A stretch of DNA of 64,000 nt from Paenibacillus silviterrae (lineage in GTDB: Bacteria; Bacillota; Bacilli; Paenibacillales; NBRC-103111). The notes beneath the pieces were generated by a model. The model saw only the letters and a program-made list of their open reading frames with translations, had not been told where the DNA came from and did no database searches. The translations under genes were made by a program, and so were the position numbers. The DNA lies in contig NZ_JASKUT010000001.1 of the NCBI RefSeq assembly GCF_030167925.1, positions 3,866,501 to 3,930,500 of the forward strand, written 5' to 3'. How positions within the stretch are numbered: the first letter of the stretch is position 1; every line of letters begins with the position of its first letter. Positions 55,201 through 62,951 of the stretch are shown one piece after another.

Positions 55201-56143
55201 CGTTACCGCTCAGGATGGTATCACGCAGAGGTCTTACCGTCTAGACATTTTTCGGAAGACTATCAACGAATCATCCGAGCCTGCGGAGGTTGATGCGGCA
55301 GACTTAAGCTCGCTTAGCTTGCTGGCCGATGAGAAGACGATCGCCTTGAGCCCGGCATTCAAAAAAGATATACGCTCATATACGGCAGAAACGACCGCTA
55401 AGAAAGTACATCTTACCGCAAAAACACTCTACATGGATGCCCATGTTAGCCTGCAAGGCAACAAGCTGCAAGACGGGGTAACACTTGAATTGCTTCCTGG
55501 AAACAATACCATTGTTCTGCACGTGACACATCCAAGCGGATTGTCGCAAACCTATACCATAACTATTCACCGCTCAACTGCCGAGCAGCCGCCGGTACAG
55601 CCTTCAGGCTTGAACGATATCGCTGGAAATTGGGCGGAAGCAGAAATACGCAAAGCCGTGGCGGAAGGATGGGTTACCGGCTATCCGGATGGCTCGTTTC
55701 GTCCGGAACGTGAAGTGACAAGAGCCGAGTTCGTGCAGCTGTTGGCTAGATCTCTCGGTTGGAAGGAACCAGAACCACGGAATATGCCTGACTATACCGA
55801 CATCGACGACATCGGACTGTGGGCACGGGCGGCAATTTCTATGGCAGTTCAGCAGGGCATTATTAATGGCTATGAGGATGGAAGCTTCCGTCCGGCCCGG
55901 CCGTTGACTCGTGCGGAAATGACCACGTTGATTATCAGAACGCTTGGCATGCCCGTTGAAACGGATCAATCCACCTTATTCGTCGACAATTCCAGCATAC
56001 CCCCATGGTCGCTGCCTTATATCGCAGAAGCGGCTAAACGCGGCCTCGTCAACGGGCTGGAAAATAACCGGTTCGAGCCAAACGGTATAGCAACGCGAGC
56101 CGAAGCCGTCGTCATCCTAACAAGATTGTTGAATCGTAAGTAG
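52202..56143 (+). CDS. Large SLH-domain surface protein with beta-propeller and cadherin-like repeats
   Basis: 1313 residues. Signal peptide (about 1-36); an NHL/SMP-type beta-propeller (about 38-325) with repeated GFDPFGIDVDPVNH-, GIAIYGNDLYVADTNSNRVLKF-type blades; then a row of 99-residue cadherin-like beta-sandwich repeats (PF12733-like, about 326-1019) and one more diverged copy; finally three SLH domains (about 1134-1313: GWVTGYPDGSFRPEREVTRAE, GIINGYEDGSFRPARPLTRAE, GLVNGLENNRFEP). SLH binds pyruvylated cell-wall polymer, so the protein is displayed on the surface, typical of Paenibacillus. ATG 52202 has AGAGGAG 8 bases upstream. Confidence 0.9.
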   Translation: MDGMRQMVRAFFAASLFTAVVLTALSMYSQSVLAASSNWRMGAGPGNPTALGFDPFGIDVDPVNHHIFVTDVANATVKIFDLDGNATPMTLTATDGFTNLLAVTFDGLGHIYVTDKWYLYRFDVTFSSGAYTFTNMIKWDGNSTTPSVGVLNYPQGIAIYGNDLYVADTNSNRVLKFDASTFHSTSSPVVWSGDLDPDPAVDATLDKPVGIAADSSGVYIGNSSSTGKIMKLKTGGGTLIKTAYFPRGFRLHSDGNLYVAMYGNNGSLVTRFDSSLNESSVYFTGNSNAIASAHIGFDHMGAMYLATYAQMAPYDNVYDTVWKLSLGSPDNRLSGLTASGIALSPSPFLPNTQDYTASAASTVTSTTVTPVVSDSTASVTVKGMSVPSGSASSPITLSKGENTIPVVVTAFNGASRTYTIKVNRAPNTDATLSGLTVSPGALNQTFAGSTLAYTANVANSVTSIDVTPTVNNSSATLKVNNATATSGSASTVSSLAVGPNTITVSVTAEDGTTSNEYTIIVTRAPSSVATLGSLTVSPGVLNETFASGTLSYTSNVANSVDWISVTPSVSDSTATLTVNGASSVSGSVYGPIPLAVGANTITIGVTAQDGSTTKSYSIIVTRAPSSVATLSSLTVSPGVLNETFAPGTLSYTSNVANSVDWISVTPSVSDSTATLTVNGASSVSGSVYGPIPLAVGANTITIGVTAQDGSTTKSYSIVVTRAPSSVATLSSLTVSPGVLNETFASGTLSYTSNVANSVDWISVTPSVSDSTATLTVNGASSVSGSVYGPIPLAVGANTITIGVTAQDGSTTTAYSIVVTRAPSSVATLDSLTVSPGALNETFTSGTLSYTANVANSVAEIGVTPTVSDSTATLTVNGTSSVSGAVYGPIPLAVGSNTIKVVVTSQDGSTTTPYSIVVTRAPSSAATLGALTISNGKLNEPFTSETFVYTVTVEDYVSSISVTPIAAESHATLTINGIPAATGSASGPIALNAGSNTVTVTVTAQDGITQRSYRLDIFRKTINESSEPAEVDAADLSSLSLLADEKTIALSPAFKKDIRSYTAETTAKKVHLTAKTLYMDAHVSLQGNKLQDGVTLELLPGNNTIVLHVTHPSGLSQTYTITIHRSTAEQPPVQPSGLNDIAGNWAEAEIRKAVAEGWVTGYPDGSFRPEREVTRAEFVQLLARSLGWKEPEPRNMPDYTDIDDIGLWARAAISMAVQQGIINGYEDGSFRPARPLTRAEMTTLIIRTLGMPVETDQSTLFVDNSSIPPWSLPYIAEAAKRGLVNGLENNRFEPNGIATRAEAVVILTRLLNRK
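53474..55255 (+). repeat. Tandem 297-bp repeats in the SLH protein
   Basis: Repeat boundaries at 53474, 53771, 54068, 54365, 54662 and 54959, all 297 bases apart. Units 53771-54067, 54068-54364 and 54365-54661 are almost identical at DNA level; 54662-54958 is diverged and the outer units more so. Each encodes a 99-residue beta-sandwich repeat. Confidence 0.95.
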
Positions 56144-56179
56144 GAGCGCCTTTATGGAGGATAGCCTTGTATAGAACGC

Positions 56180-56228
56180 AGCAATCCCGCATTCAATTGG
56201 ATGCGGGATTGCTGTATTCGTTTTATTT
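56180..56228 (+). terminator. Terminator of the SLH protein
   Basis: 13-bp perfect stem AGCAATCCCGCAT / ATGCGGGATTGCT (56180-56192, 56201-56213), then GTATTCGTTTTATTT. Confidence 0.85.
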
Positions 56229-56240
56229 ATGATGGATGCC

Positions 56241-56260
56241 CTACTTGTGATACGGTCACC
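56241..56260. other. Third rlmH-attachment-like sequence (site C)
   Basis: CTACTTGTGATACGGTCACC. It shares the 12-base core TTGTGATACGGT with site B at 59789 and 16 of 19 bases around it. It lies between the SLH terminator and AT-rich accessory genes. Confidence 0.45.
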
Positions 56261-56314
56261 GCGTTTGTCTGCAACGGCGAGTTTTAGGGCCATCTATTCA
56301 TTTTTCAGCATGAA

Positions 56315-56779
56315 TTATTTTTTGTTGGAGATTATGTTGTCCAGAAACCGATCTGCGTCACTGTTAAATTTCCAGCTCACCCCAAACTTGTCGACTAGCA
56401 TTCCAAAGCACGAAGACCACGGCATATTCGATAACGGCATAATGACTTGCCCGCCATGGGACAGCTTAAGAAAGTATTCCTCCAATTTAGCCTTGTCATC
56501 GATAACCAGACTAATCAGAATGTGATTCCCTTTCACCAACTCACCCGTTACCGACTTCATGGAAGGCAAAATATCAGACATCATGATCTTCCCGCCCGCG
56601 AATTCGATCGAAGACTCCATAATCATATTCAACTCATTTTCGGGCAGTGGGTAGCTCGGGTCTTGCGGGATGTCCCCAAACTTTACTTTCTTTACTTCAA
56701 TTGCGCTTAAAGCCTCCGAGTAAAACTCAATCGCTTGTTCGGCAACCCCATCAAAATTCAAATACGCGATAGCAGACAT
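56315..56779 (-). CDS. PhnB/VOC-family protein
   Basis: 154 residues; AYLNFDGVAEQAIEFYSEAL and the C-terminal WSSCFGMLVDKFGVSWKFN mark the PhnB-like VOC fold, related to the protein at 50171-50596. ATG 56779 has AAGGAGG upstream; the frame extends to 56833. It is divergent from a WYL regulator and its promoter is overlapped by the palindrome at 56826-56845. Confidence 0.82.
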   Translation of the reverse strand: MSAIAYLNFDGVAEQAIEFYSEALSAIEVKKVKFGDIPQDPSYPLPENELNMIMESSIEFAGGKIMMSDILPSMKSVTGELVKGNHILISLVIDDKAKLEEYFLKLSHGGQVIMPLSNMPWSSCFGMLVDKFGVSWKFNSDADRFLDNIISNKK

Positions 56780-56809
56780 CAAACAAAACCTCCTTCTTGT
56801 GATACATGT

Positions 56810-56845
56810 AGTATAATGGACAGTAGGTGACATCTTGTTGTCACC
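56810..56845. promoter_or_regulatory. Divergent promoters with WYL-type palindrome
   Basis: Perfect GGTGACA-N6-TGTCACC palindrome (56826-56845). Minus strand: the proximal TGTCA starts 17 nt before TATACT (plus 56810-56815), for the VOC gene. Plus strand: a TATAAT (56812-56817) lies just before the palindrome, for the WYL gene. Confidence 0.72.
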
Positions 56846-56877
56846 ATTCTGAAATCGTGTAAAAAAAGAGGACCTTT

Positions 56878-57789
56878 ATGGACAAAGTGGAGAGACTCAT
56901 TTCGATCATCATGATTTTGCTGAAAAAAGAGGTTGTTTCTACAAAGGAATTCAGTGAATTATTCCATGTATCCAAAAGAACGATCCTTCGCGATATGGAA
57001 ACCTTGAGCTTATCGAACATTCCAATTTACGCTGTCCATGGGGTGAATGGCGGCTACGGCATCATGAATGAATATAAGGTTGATAAACGCCTGTTAAGCA
57101 ACTCCGATTTGGAGAATATATTGACTGCGCTCGGCGGACTGGAACAAATCCTCCTTACGGAAGAAGTGGAACGAACAATAAAAAAAATAGAGGCAATGGT
57201 TAGTCCATTGTCTCTGAATCGTTTCATGCAACTGTCGTTTTACGATTGGGAAGGTCGGTCCGAGATTCTTGAAACCTTAAAGACGTGCCAAGAATCCATC
57301 GTAAAGAAGCAGCTGATTTCGTTTGCTTATACAGATAAAGATGGCGTTGTGACGAATCGAATGATCGAGCCCTATGAGCTGCATTTTAGCGAGTCGAGTT
57401 GGTACTTGAGAGGATTCTGTTTACATCGGCAGGAATATCGTACGTTCAAATTGTCTCGGATCGATCACATTGCTGGGAATGAACGTACGTATCACCCTAG
57501 AGACGATTGGCCAGAACAAGGACATCGAGCAAGCTATACGCCGCAACTCGTCACGATTAAGGCTTTGATTTCGCCTAGTATAAAAGATCAATTCATTGAA
57601 AGGTTTGGTCGGAAGAGTATGGAGGACCATCGTTCTGGTTTATTATTAGCGACCATCCATGTCCCTCAGAACCCTACGGGATTTCAATTTCTGGCCAGCT
57701 TCGGCACTCATCTGAAAGTTATAGAGCCCACAAGCTATGTTGAAGACTTTCGAAATTATCTAAATCGAATGATGGAGAACTATTCTTGA
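56878..57789 (+). CDS. YafY-type HTH-WYL regulator
   Basis: 303 residues; N-terminal HTH_11-type (TKEFSELFHVSKRTILRDMETLSLSNIPIYA), a WYL domain (about 140-215) with LISFAYTDKDGVVTNRMIEPYELHFSESSWYLRGFC and a C-terminal WCX extension. Divergent from a VOC gene and separated by a palindrome. AT-rich relative to core genes. Close kin of the other two WYL regulators in the window by layout. Confidence 0.85.
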   Translation: MDKVERLISIIMILLKKEVVSTKEFSELFHVSKRTILRDMETLSLSNIPIYAVHGVNGGYGIMNEYKVDKRLLSNSDLENILTALGGLEQILLTEEVERTIKKIEAMVSPLSLNRFMQLSFYDWEGRSEILETLKTCQESIVKKQLISFAYTDKDGVVTNRMIEPYELHFSESSWYLRGFCLHRQEYRTFKLSRIDHIAGNERTYHPRDDWPEQGHRASYTPQLVTIKALISPSIKDQFIERFGRKSMEDHRSGLLLATIHVPQNPTGFQFLASFGTHLKVIEPTSYVEDFRNYLNRMMENYS

Positions 57790-57865
57790 TAAGTTCCCCC
57801 TCGGCATATATGGCCGATTTCAGTTCTCGAGGTTGAAAGAGTATTCAGAACTTAGTCAGTGAAGT

Positions 57866-58846
57866 TCAATCGGAATCTTCGTCGTAATGTTTGGCGATTC
57901 CATAGGCCAATTCCTGGATCTGACGCTTCAGCTCCAGCGGCTCCCGAATGCGAATGGCTGTGCCAAACGTCATTAGATACATCGGAAGGTACTTGTTCAT
58001 CGTCGGGACGTCGAGCAGAAACCGCACCTCCCGATCGGTCCGTTCCGTCAAATAGTGGCGCATATGCCAGTGGCGAGAAACCGCGTTCAGCGTGTCGGGC
58101 TCTCCCTCGATGCGGATGACCGTCAGTGGTCCGTCTGCCTCCCGTTCCCGTTTGGACTGGTCACTGAAATAGACGGACGCGGAGAAACGCTCCGGCTTTT
58201 CGAACCATGCTTCAGTCGGCTCCAGCCGCGCGACGCGGTCCACGCGGAATGTCCGAACCGCCTGCGACCGATGGCAGAACGCGACAACGTACCATTCGTT
58301 TCGGTCGTAAGCCAGCCCGTACGGATCAACTTCTCGTTCGTCATCCTGCTCCGCATTCGCTTTGCGATAGGTGATGCGAACCGTTAACCCGTCCTTCGCC
58401 GCCTGCTCCAGGTCACGTAACAGCGGAACGACGGAAGGTAGACGCGACGGAGAAATCACATCCAAGCCATTCGTACGACAGGACAGATCGTGGCGCTGCT
58501 CCTCGTGTAGCCCATTCTCTACCTTCTTAAGCGCGCTTTCCAGCTCCTCTGTATATGGATAACCAGCGCCTTGCGCAAATTTAAACGCATCCAAAAGCGC
58601 CTTCACCTCTACGGAGTTGAAGAACAATGGCGTCTCCTTGAAGCTTTCCAGAATACGAATGCCACCGTCATGGCCCGATTCCGCGACGACTGGCACACCA
58701 CTGGCGCATAATGCATCGATATATCGGTACACGGTGCGAACGCTGATCTCCAAACTGTCCGCGATCTGCGTGGCGGTGAGCTTCCTTCCGGTTCTAAGTA
58801 TCCAAAGCATCGAAAGCATGTTATCCCATTTCGCTATCGGAAGCAC
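57866..58846 (-). CDS. YafY-type HTH-WYL regulator
   Basis: 326 residues; N-terminal HTH (TATQIADSLEISVRTVYRYIDALCASGVPVVAESG), WYL domain (about 150-225) with RITYRKANAEQDD...VDPYGLAYDRNEWYVVAFCHRS, and a WCX extension. It lies downstream of the PfpI gene on the same strand and may be co-transcribed with it. GTG 58846 nearly abuts its ribosome-like GAGG, so the start is uncertain. Confidence 0.83.
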   Translation of the reverse strand: MLPIAKWDNMLSMLWILRTGRKLTATQIADSLEISVRTVYRYIDALCASGVPVVAESGHDGGIRILESFKETPLFFNSVEVKALLDAFKFAQGAGYPYTEELESALKKVENGLHEEQRHDLSCRTNGLDVISPSRLPSVVPLLRDLEQAAKDGLTVRITYRKANAEQDDEREVDPYGLAYDRNEWYVVAFCHRSQAVRTFRVDRVARLEPTEAWFEKPERFSASVYFSDQSKREREADGPLTVIRIEGEPDTLNAVSRHWHMRHYLTERTDREVRFLLDVPTMNKYLPMYLMTFGTAIRIREPLELKRQIQELAYGIAKHYDEDSD

Positions 58847-58983
58847 CCTCTTTTTCTCGGGGAAAATGAAACTGATTTGAGCTTTGCGTAATTATGTGAA
58901 AAATAGATATTACACTCAGGTGAAAAAGGCTCCATAATTCTACTTTCTACTTCTGACAAATCCTCAAGGCTATGCTTATACCT

Positions 58984-59610
58984 TTACTGGATTGAATTCA
59001 TCAACTCATAGAAATTTTTGGGTTCTTGAGACTTATTAAGACTATACCAAGCATCTAATGTTTGTGAAGATAATACGCCCAGAGCTTTCAAGACGTGTAT
59101 AGAAAATTCCAACGGAGCTATTCCAGATGCAGTGATCAATTTTCCATCAGTTACAACAGACTCCATTTGGTAATACTCTTTACCTGTGTAAGTGGGACAG
59201 ATCATTTTAAGGTATTCCAGATCATTGCTTGTATGCGGGCGAGAATTCAGCAATCCTGCCTGGGCAAGTCCCATTGTTGCACCACAAATCGCTGCAACCA
59301 ATATACCTTCCTTTAAACACCTATGAGCGATTTTTAAGATGGGTTGGTGAATGGCTTCTGTCCATGTATCTCCACCGGGTAAAATCAATGCATCTGTGCT
59401 TTCAATGCTGCACTCATCCAGTTTAATGTCAGGCAGTATTTTCAATCCGCCCATTGTAGTTACAGGAGTCTTTTCCATTCCAACGGTGACTATTTGGGAT
59501 GGGGCCAACCCCTTTTTATAATATCTTCCCGAGTTCAGTTCGGCAGTTAAGTAACCTATTTCCCAGTCTGCCATTGTGTCAAACACATAAAGATATACCG
59601 TATTCTTCAT
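58984..59610 (-). CDS. DJ-1/PfpI-family protein
   Basis: About 208 residues; nucleophile elbow VAAICGATMGLA with the reactive Cys, GGDTWTEA, and a conserved Glu in DWEIGYLTAEL near the start. Members are glyoxalase-like or chaperone-like enzymes against reactive carbonyls. ATG 59610 has GGGAG upstream; the frame extends to 59652. AT-rich. Promoter overlapped by the palindrome at 59694-59720. Confidence 0.85.
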   Translation of the reverse strand: MKNTVYLYVFDTMADWEIGYLTAELNSGRYYKKGLAPSQIVTVGMEKTPVTTMGGLKILPDIKLDECSIESTDALILPGGDTWTEAIHQPILKIAHRCLKEGILVAAICGATMGLAQAGLLNSRPHTSNDLEYLKMICPTYTGKEYYQMESVVTDGKLITASGIAPLEFSIHVLKALGVLSSQTLDAWYSLNKSQEPKNFYELMNSIQ

Positions 59611-59681
59611 TTGCAAGTTCTCCCTATTGTACGATTCATCAAGTGATACCAACTATCCATCGGTAATCAATGATTGTCATC

Positions 59682-59720
59682 ATTATAAAACAACTTCACT
59701 GACATCTACTGTCAGTGAAG
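59682..59720. promoter_or_regulatory. PfpI promoter with WYL-type palindrome
   Basis: Perfect 11-bp arms CTTCACTGACA / TGTCAGTGAAG with a five-base centre (59694-59720). On the minus strand the proximal TGTCA starts 17 nt before TATAAT (plus 59682-59687), matching the DinB and VOC promoters. Confidence 0.75.
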
Positions 59721-59788
59721 CTATTAAAGCGCTTAATAAGGGTAGACACTCAAAGAGTTTCGTAAGTTATTTTCAATAAAATTTCGCC

Positions 59789-59809
59789 TTATTTGTGATA
59801 CGGTTCCCC
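59789..59809. repeat. Attachment-site repeat, far end (site B)
   Basis: TTATTTGTGATACGGTTCCCC, 20 of 21 bases identical to the rlmH 3' end at 63023-63043. On the minus strand it still encodes the RlmH C-terminal residues GEPYHK plus stop, a vestige of the duplicated target. Confidence 0.85.
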
Positions 59810-59840
59810 TTATACGCTATTACGGCTAAATTCCTCGAAA

Positions 59841-59875
59841 CGAAAATAAAGCTAAGCATCTTTGCCCTGCTTAGC
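59841..59875 (-). terminator. Terminator of the island operon
   Basis: Perfect 8-bp stem GCTAAGCA / TGCTTAGC (59851-59858 / 59868-59875) with TTTATTTTC on the minus strand. Confidence 0.82.
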
Positions 59876-59890
59876 CTTGTTTCCAAGTTA

Positions 59891-60532
59891 TCAATTAACT
59901 TGTTTAATATATAGTCTTTGCTTTATGCAACCTTCAATTGCCGAGGCGATCTCTTCCATCACAAAAAGAATCCCTTCCTCTAACTTGTAGAATTCTTCAT
60001 CCTTTAACATGGATATATTTTCGCCGTGAGCCACACTATTACGTCTGTGCACCAACGTATCAATGTCTTTTAATTTTTGCCGATCTATTTCCAGATGTAT
60101 TCCTAATTCTTGAAATAACTCATTAAGCACTACGGATTTCAAATTTGATTTTGTATCAATCGTTTCATCATCTAACGATAAAGGTAGCACAAAAACTTCT
60201 TTTATTTTATTAACAAAATCAATTCGGTTATCCAGGGAACTTTTACCTTGTAAACTACTAAACCTTTTCTTTAAAGAATACACTATTAGCTCATCTTTTA
60301 AGGTTATTGCCTTAGCATCAGAACTCTTACAAATATAATCTAAATACTGTGTAAGACAATATTTTACAAATCCCTCAAAATGCGCATATAATAGAACAAT
60401 TAATGCCCTCTGCATAACTTTTTTTTGGTGTTCATGTTTATTTACAGTTCGAAGTATTGATTTTGCTTCGTACAACTCATGCTGTCTCCAAGTAAAATCT
60501 CTTTCCAAAGCAATGAATATTTCGTGATTCAT
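59891..60532 (-). CDS. HEPN-domain protein (MAE_28990/MAE_18760 type)
   Basis: 213 residues, all-helical. An RALIVLLYAHFEGFVKYCLTQY segment (about 42-63) and, near the C-terminus, RRNSVAHG (163-170) supply the R-x4-H motif (R164, H169) that is the RNase active site of HEPN proteins. The wording fits the MAE_28990/MAE_18760 group that appears next to restriction-type systems. Probably a toxin-like RNase kept in check until infection; inferred. ATG overlaps the DUF262 stop by four bases. Confidence 0.78.
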   Translation of the reverse strand: MNHEIFIALERDFTWRQHELYEAKSILRTVNKHEHQKKVMQRALIVLLYAHFEGFVKYCLTQYLDYICKSSDAKAITLKDELIVYSLKKRFSSLQGKSSLDNRIDFVNKIKEVFVLPLSLDDETIDTKSNLKSVVLNELFQELGIHLEIDRQKLKDIDTLVHRRNSVAHGENISMLKDEEFYKLEEGILFVMEEIASAIEGCIKQRLYIKQVN

Positions 60533-61614
60533 AACCCTTCCAACTTTCTTTCAACGTAATCGATTCGTCCGTTTAATTTAGCTGGAGTATTACTACCCGA
60601 TCCTAGATAATCTTTGAAATCCAAATCAGTAAATAGATTCGAAAATACATGACGATATTTTTCTAGTCTACTTTCATCCCATTTTGTCATATCATCATCC
60701 CACGTACCTAGATACTTTTGAATGCTAATTACAAAGGCTTCATACATACTTATAATAAAACGATTCATTATCTTATCGCCTTTACGACTACAAAAAATAG
60801 TATCACCATCAATTTCTTTTAGTAAATTGAAGGTCTTTTCGAATATCTTTTGTTCCTCATCATATTCAAAAGGAAGCTTATTCTCACTTACTTCCCTCAT
60901 GTAATCGGTTAGAAATCCTTCAACATCATGTCTAAACGAGTCACGTTTATTTTTTAAAGCGAAAAACCTAAGTACTAATTCTTGATCATATCTTTTTTGC
61001 AATTTCTCTTCACTAACGGATGAAACACAAGTTTGAAAACTAGCAAATGTTGAGCAAAAAATAATAAACTCACAATACCTTGAGTCAATAATTCTGATGA
61101 TTGCATTTCGAATCTCTTGTGGCTCTAATAATTCCCCACCAGTATTTAAACGTCTAAAAATTTCAAATCTAACTGACGGAGTGCTATTTTTTCTAACTAC
61201 ATTAAGTCTTATTGGGAATCTCTTTAGTTTTAATCTGAGTGATAAAGGTAATTCCTCTACCGTCATCCCATTTAACTCGGGTACTAATTCACAGTCCTCT
61301 AGAGTCAAATATGGTGTTTGTAATCCAAAAAATCTAAGTAATGTGGTAATTCGTTGAAGTCCGTCAATTAGTTCATAGACACCATCATCTCTTTCGATTA
61401 CATAAACGGGTGGAATAGGAAATTCAAGAAGTATAGATTCAATTAGTCTAGATTGTTTATCAGTGGGCCAACGAAACAAACGCTGAAAATCAGGATTTAT
61501 TATTAACTCGTCATCTTGATATATGGATAATAACTCACCCACTGAGATATCAAAGCTAAGTGTACTTACTGAAGTAGCTCGATCCTCAAGAATTGAACTT
61601 AAGTCCTTTGACAA
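60529..61614 (-). CDS. DUF262 (ParB/Srx-like) protein
   Basis: 361 residues; N-terminal DUF262 domain with NPDFQRLFRW (40-49), DGLQRITTLL (84-93) and a following FEIFRRLNTGGELLEPQEIRN block. These are the ParB/sulfiredoxin-like NTPase/nuclease features shared with GmrS-type and other defence proteins. C-terminal part is of unknown fold. TTG start one base after the methyltransferase stop, with GGGAGGG 7 bases upstream. Confidence 0.82.
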   Translation of the reverse strand: MSKDLSSILEDRATSVSTLSFDISVGELLSIYQDDELIINPDFQRLFRWPTDKQSRLIESILLEFPIPPVYVIERDDGVYELIDGLQRITTLLRFFGLQTPYLTLEDCELVPELNGMTVEELPLSLRLKLKRFPIRLNVVRKNSTPSVRFEIFRRLNTGGELLEPQEIRNAIIRIIDSRYCEFIIFCSTFASFQTCVSSVSEEKLQKRYDQELVLRFFALKNKRDSFRHDVEGFLTDYMREVSENKLPFEYDEEQKIFEKTFNLLKEIDGDTIFCSRKGDKIMNRFIISMYEAFVISIQKYLGTWDDDMTKWDESRLEKYRHVFSNLFTDLDFKDYLGSGSNTPAKLNGRIDYVERKLEGL

Positions 61615-61615
61615 A

Positions 61616-62881
61616 TTAAGCCCTCCCTAATTTACTGAAAGCAACCACACTTTCCCGATATCGCCTCTTGTCCTTGTACTTTCTAGCACCTGAATTAAGT
61701 GAAGTTAGGTACGTTGAGATATCCTCAGTATGCATTATATTCGACTCAAAACCAAGATTCTCTAACATTTCTTTTATTATTATGTCTAGAGGAACCTCTT
61801 GCTCTTTATAAAATGAGGATTGTACGACCATTGCACCGTTTCCATTATTACCCATAACCCGAAATATTTCCATCATAGACAAATACAAATCATTAAAGTA
61901 CTTTGCGTACGTTTTATAATAATAAGTACTAGAAGCATGGGAATGATGATTCGAGACATAATCCAAAATTTTGTCGCATGTGTCTGAAATTCCTGTAACA
62001 ACCTCTTTTGATTTGAAATTTCTTACAACGGGAGTACCTAGCATATCCATTCGTAATGTTTGCAGATTAGACTCATCAAATCCTAAAAGCAATAGTTCCA
62101 ACCACGTAGCCTTTAAGTAATCAATCCTTGTAAGATATGGTGGGGAGGTTATTACACAATTAATCGAATCATTCTCTATCGGCAAGGATTTTGAATTAGC
62201 TACAGAAAGTGAGACAGTTTCGTTGGCAAAAATCGAGCTATGTCTAAAATAATTTTCCTGCTCGTCTACCGCAGCCATGAATAAATCACTCGCAGACGAA
62301 GCTGGATGTACGAGCTCATCGGGAGGTTTAATCCAGGTAGGGTTTGACCCTCTTATATGATACGCACTTTTAATGGTCCGAAATAACATGGTAGTATAAA
62401 GCGCGGCTATATTTGATAGCTGATTCCAAGCCATTAAAGAACATTTTTGAAAATCATTTGGATACAAAAAACGCTCGATGGCTCTTTGAATTGCCCTTAT
62501 TTCTCTTACAAAAGGTTCAACGAACCAATCTAAAAGTGGATCATTTACTAAAATAGGATCTTGATCTTTTGCTGAACTTATGATTTCTAAGGAAAGTGAA
62601 CGTAGGGATGTTCGAAAATCTAACGATGTATGTCTTGCCTTTGAGATAACAATCATTACTGGATTTAAATCAAATCCTATTGCCTCAAAACCTTGCCGGT
62701 TTGCAACATATGTTGTCGTTCCTGTTCCGTTCCAAGGATCAATTATTTTGGCATCTTTTTGAGGATTTAAGACTTTTAATACATCCTCAACAAATTCTGT
62801 AGAATACCCCGCATAGTATGGATAAAATATTGGCGTCCTGCTCTTTTTATGAGTGTATAGCTTGGGTGATCGTAACTTCAT
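61616..62881 (-). CDS. DNA methyltransferase (amino-methyltransferase type)
   Basis: About 421 residues. Motif I DPWNGTGTTTY (about 48-58, SAM site) near the N-terminus and the catalytic SPPY (246-249) after it, preceded by CVIT, which is the N6-adenine or N4-cytosine class. The long middle (about 100-240) is a helical region that may recognise the DNA target. ATG 62881 has GGGG about 9 bases upstream; the frame extends to 63004, reaching the att repeat, without a ribosome site. First gene of the operon. Confidence 0.82.
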   Translation of the reverse strand: MKLRSPKLYTHKKSRTPIFYPYYAGYSTEFVEDVLKVLNPQKDAKIIDPWNGTGTTTYVANRQGFEAIGFDLNPVMIVISKARHTSLDFRTSLRSLSLEIISSAKDQDPILVNDPLLDWFVEPFVREIRAIQRAIERFLYPNDFQKCSLMAWNQLSNIAALYTTMLFRTIKSAYHIRGSNPTWIKPPDELVHPASSASDLFMAAVDEQENYFRHSSIFANETVSLSVANSKSLPIENDSINCVITSPPYLTRIDYLKATWLELLLLGFDESNLQTLRMDMLGTPVVRNFKSKEVVTGISDTCDKILDYVSNHHSHASSTYYYKTYAKYFNDLYLSMMEIFRVMGNNGNGAMVVQSSFYKEQEVPLDIIIKEMLENLGFESNIMHTEDISTYLTSLNSGARKYKDKRRYRESVVAFSKLGRA

Positions 62882-62951
62882 AACCTGCAACCCCAGTTCC
62901 CGTTTTATGCAGAAGAAAACATTATCATTACATTCGGCAGTCTTTTTAATT

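Noticed and set aside
53474-55255. Regular repeats that could be taken for a CRISPR array
   Set aside because: The repeats are 297 bases long, contiguous, in frame and translated; there are no spacers and no cas genes.
56223-56233. A TTATTTATGAT stretch 10 bases before site C
   Set aside because: It resembles the start of the att repeat but lacks the ACGG part and lies in the T-rich tail of the SLH terminator, so chance is likely.
59653-59788. Search for an integrase or ccr recombinase inside or beside the island
   Set aside because: The gap is only about 135 bases and no reading frame of suitable size or motif exists between 56.1 and 63.0 kb.
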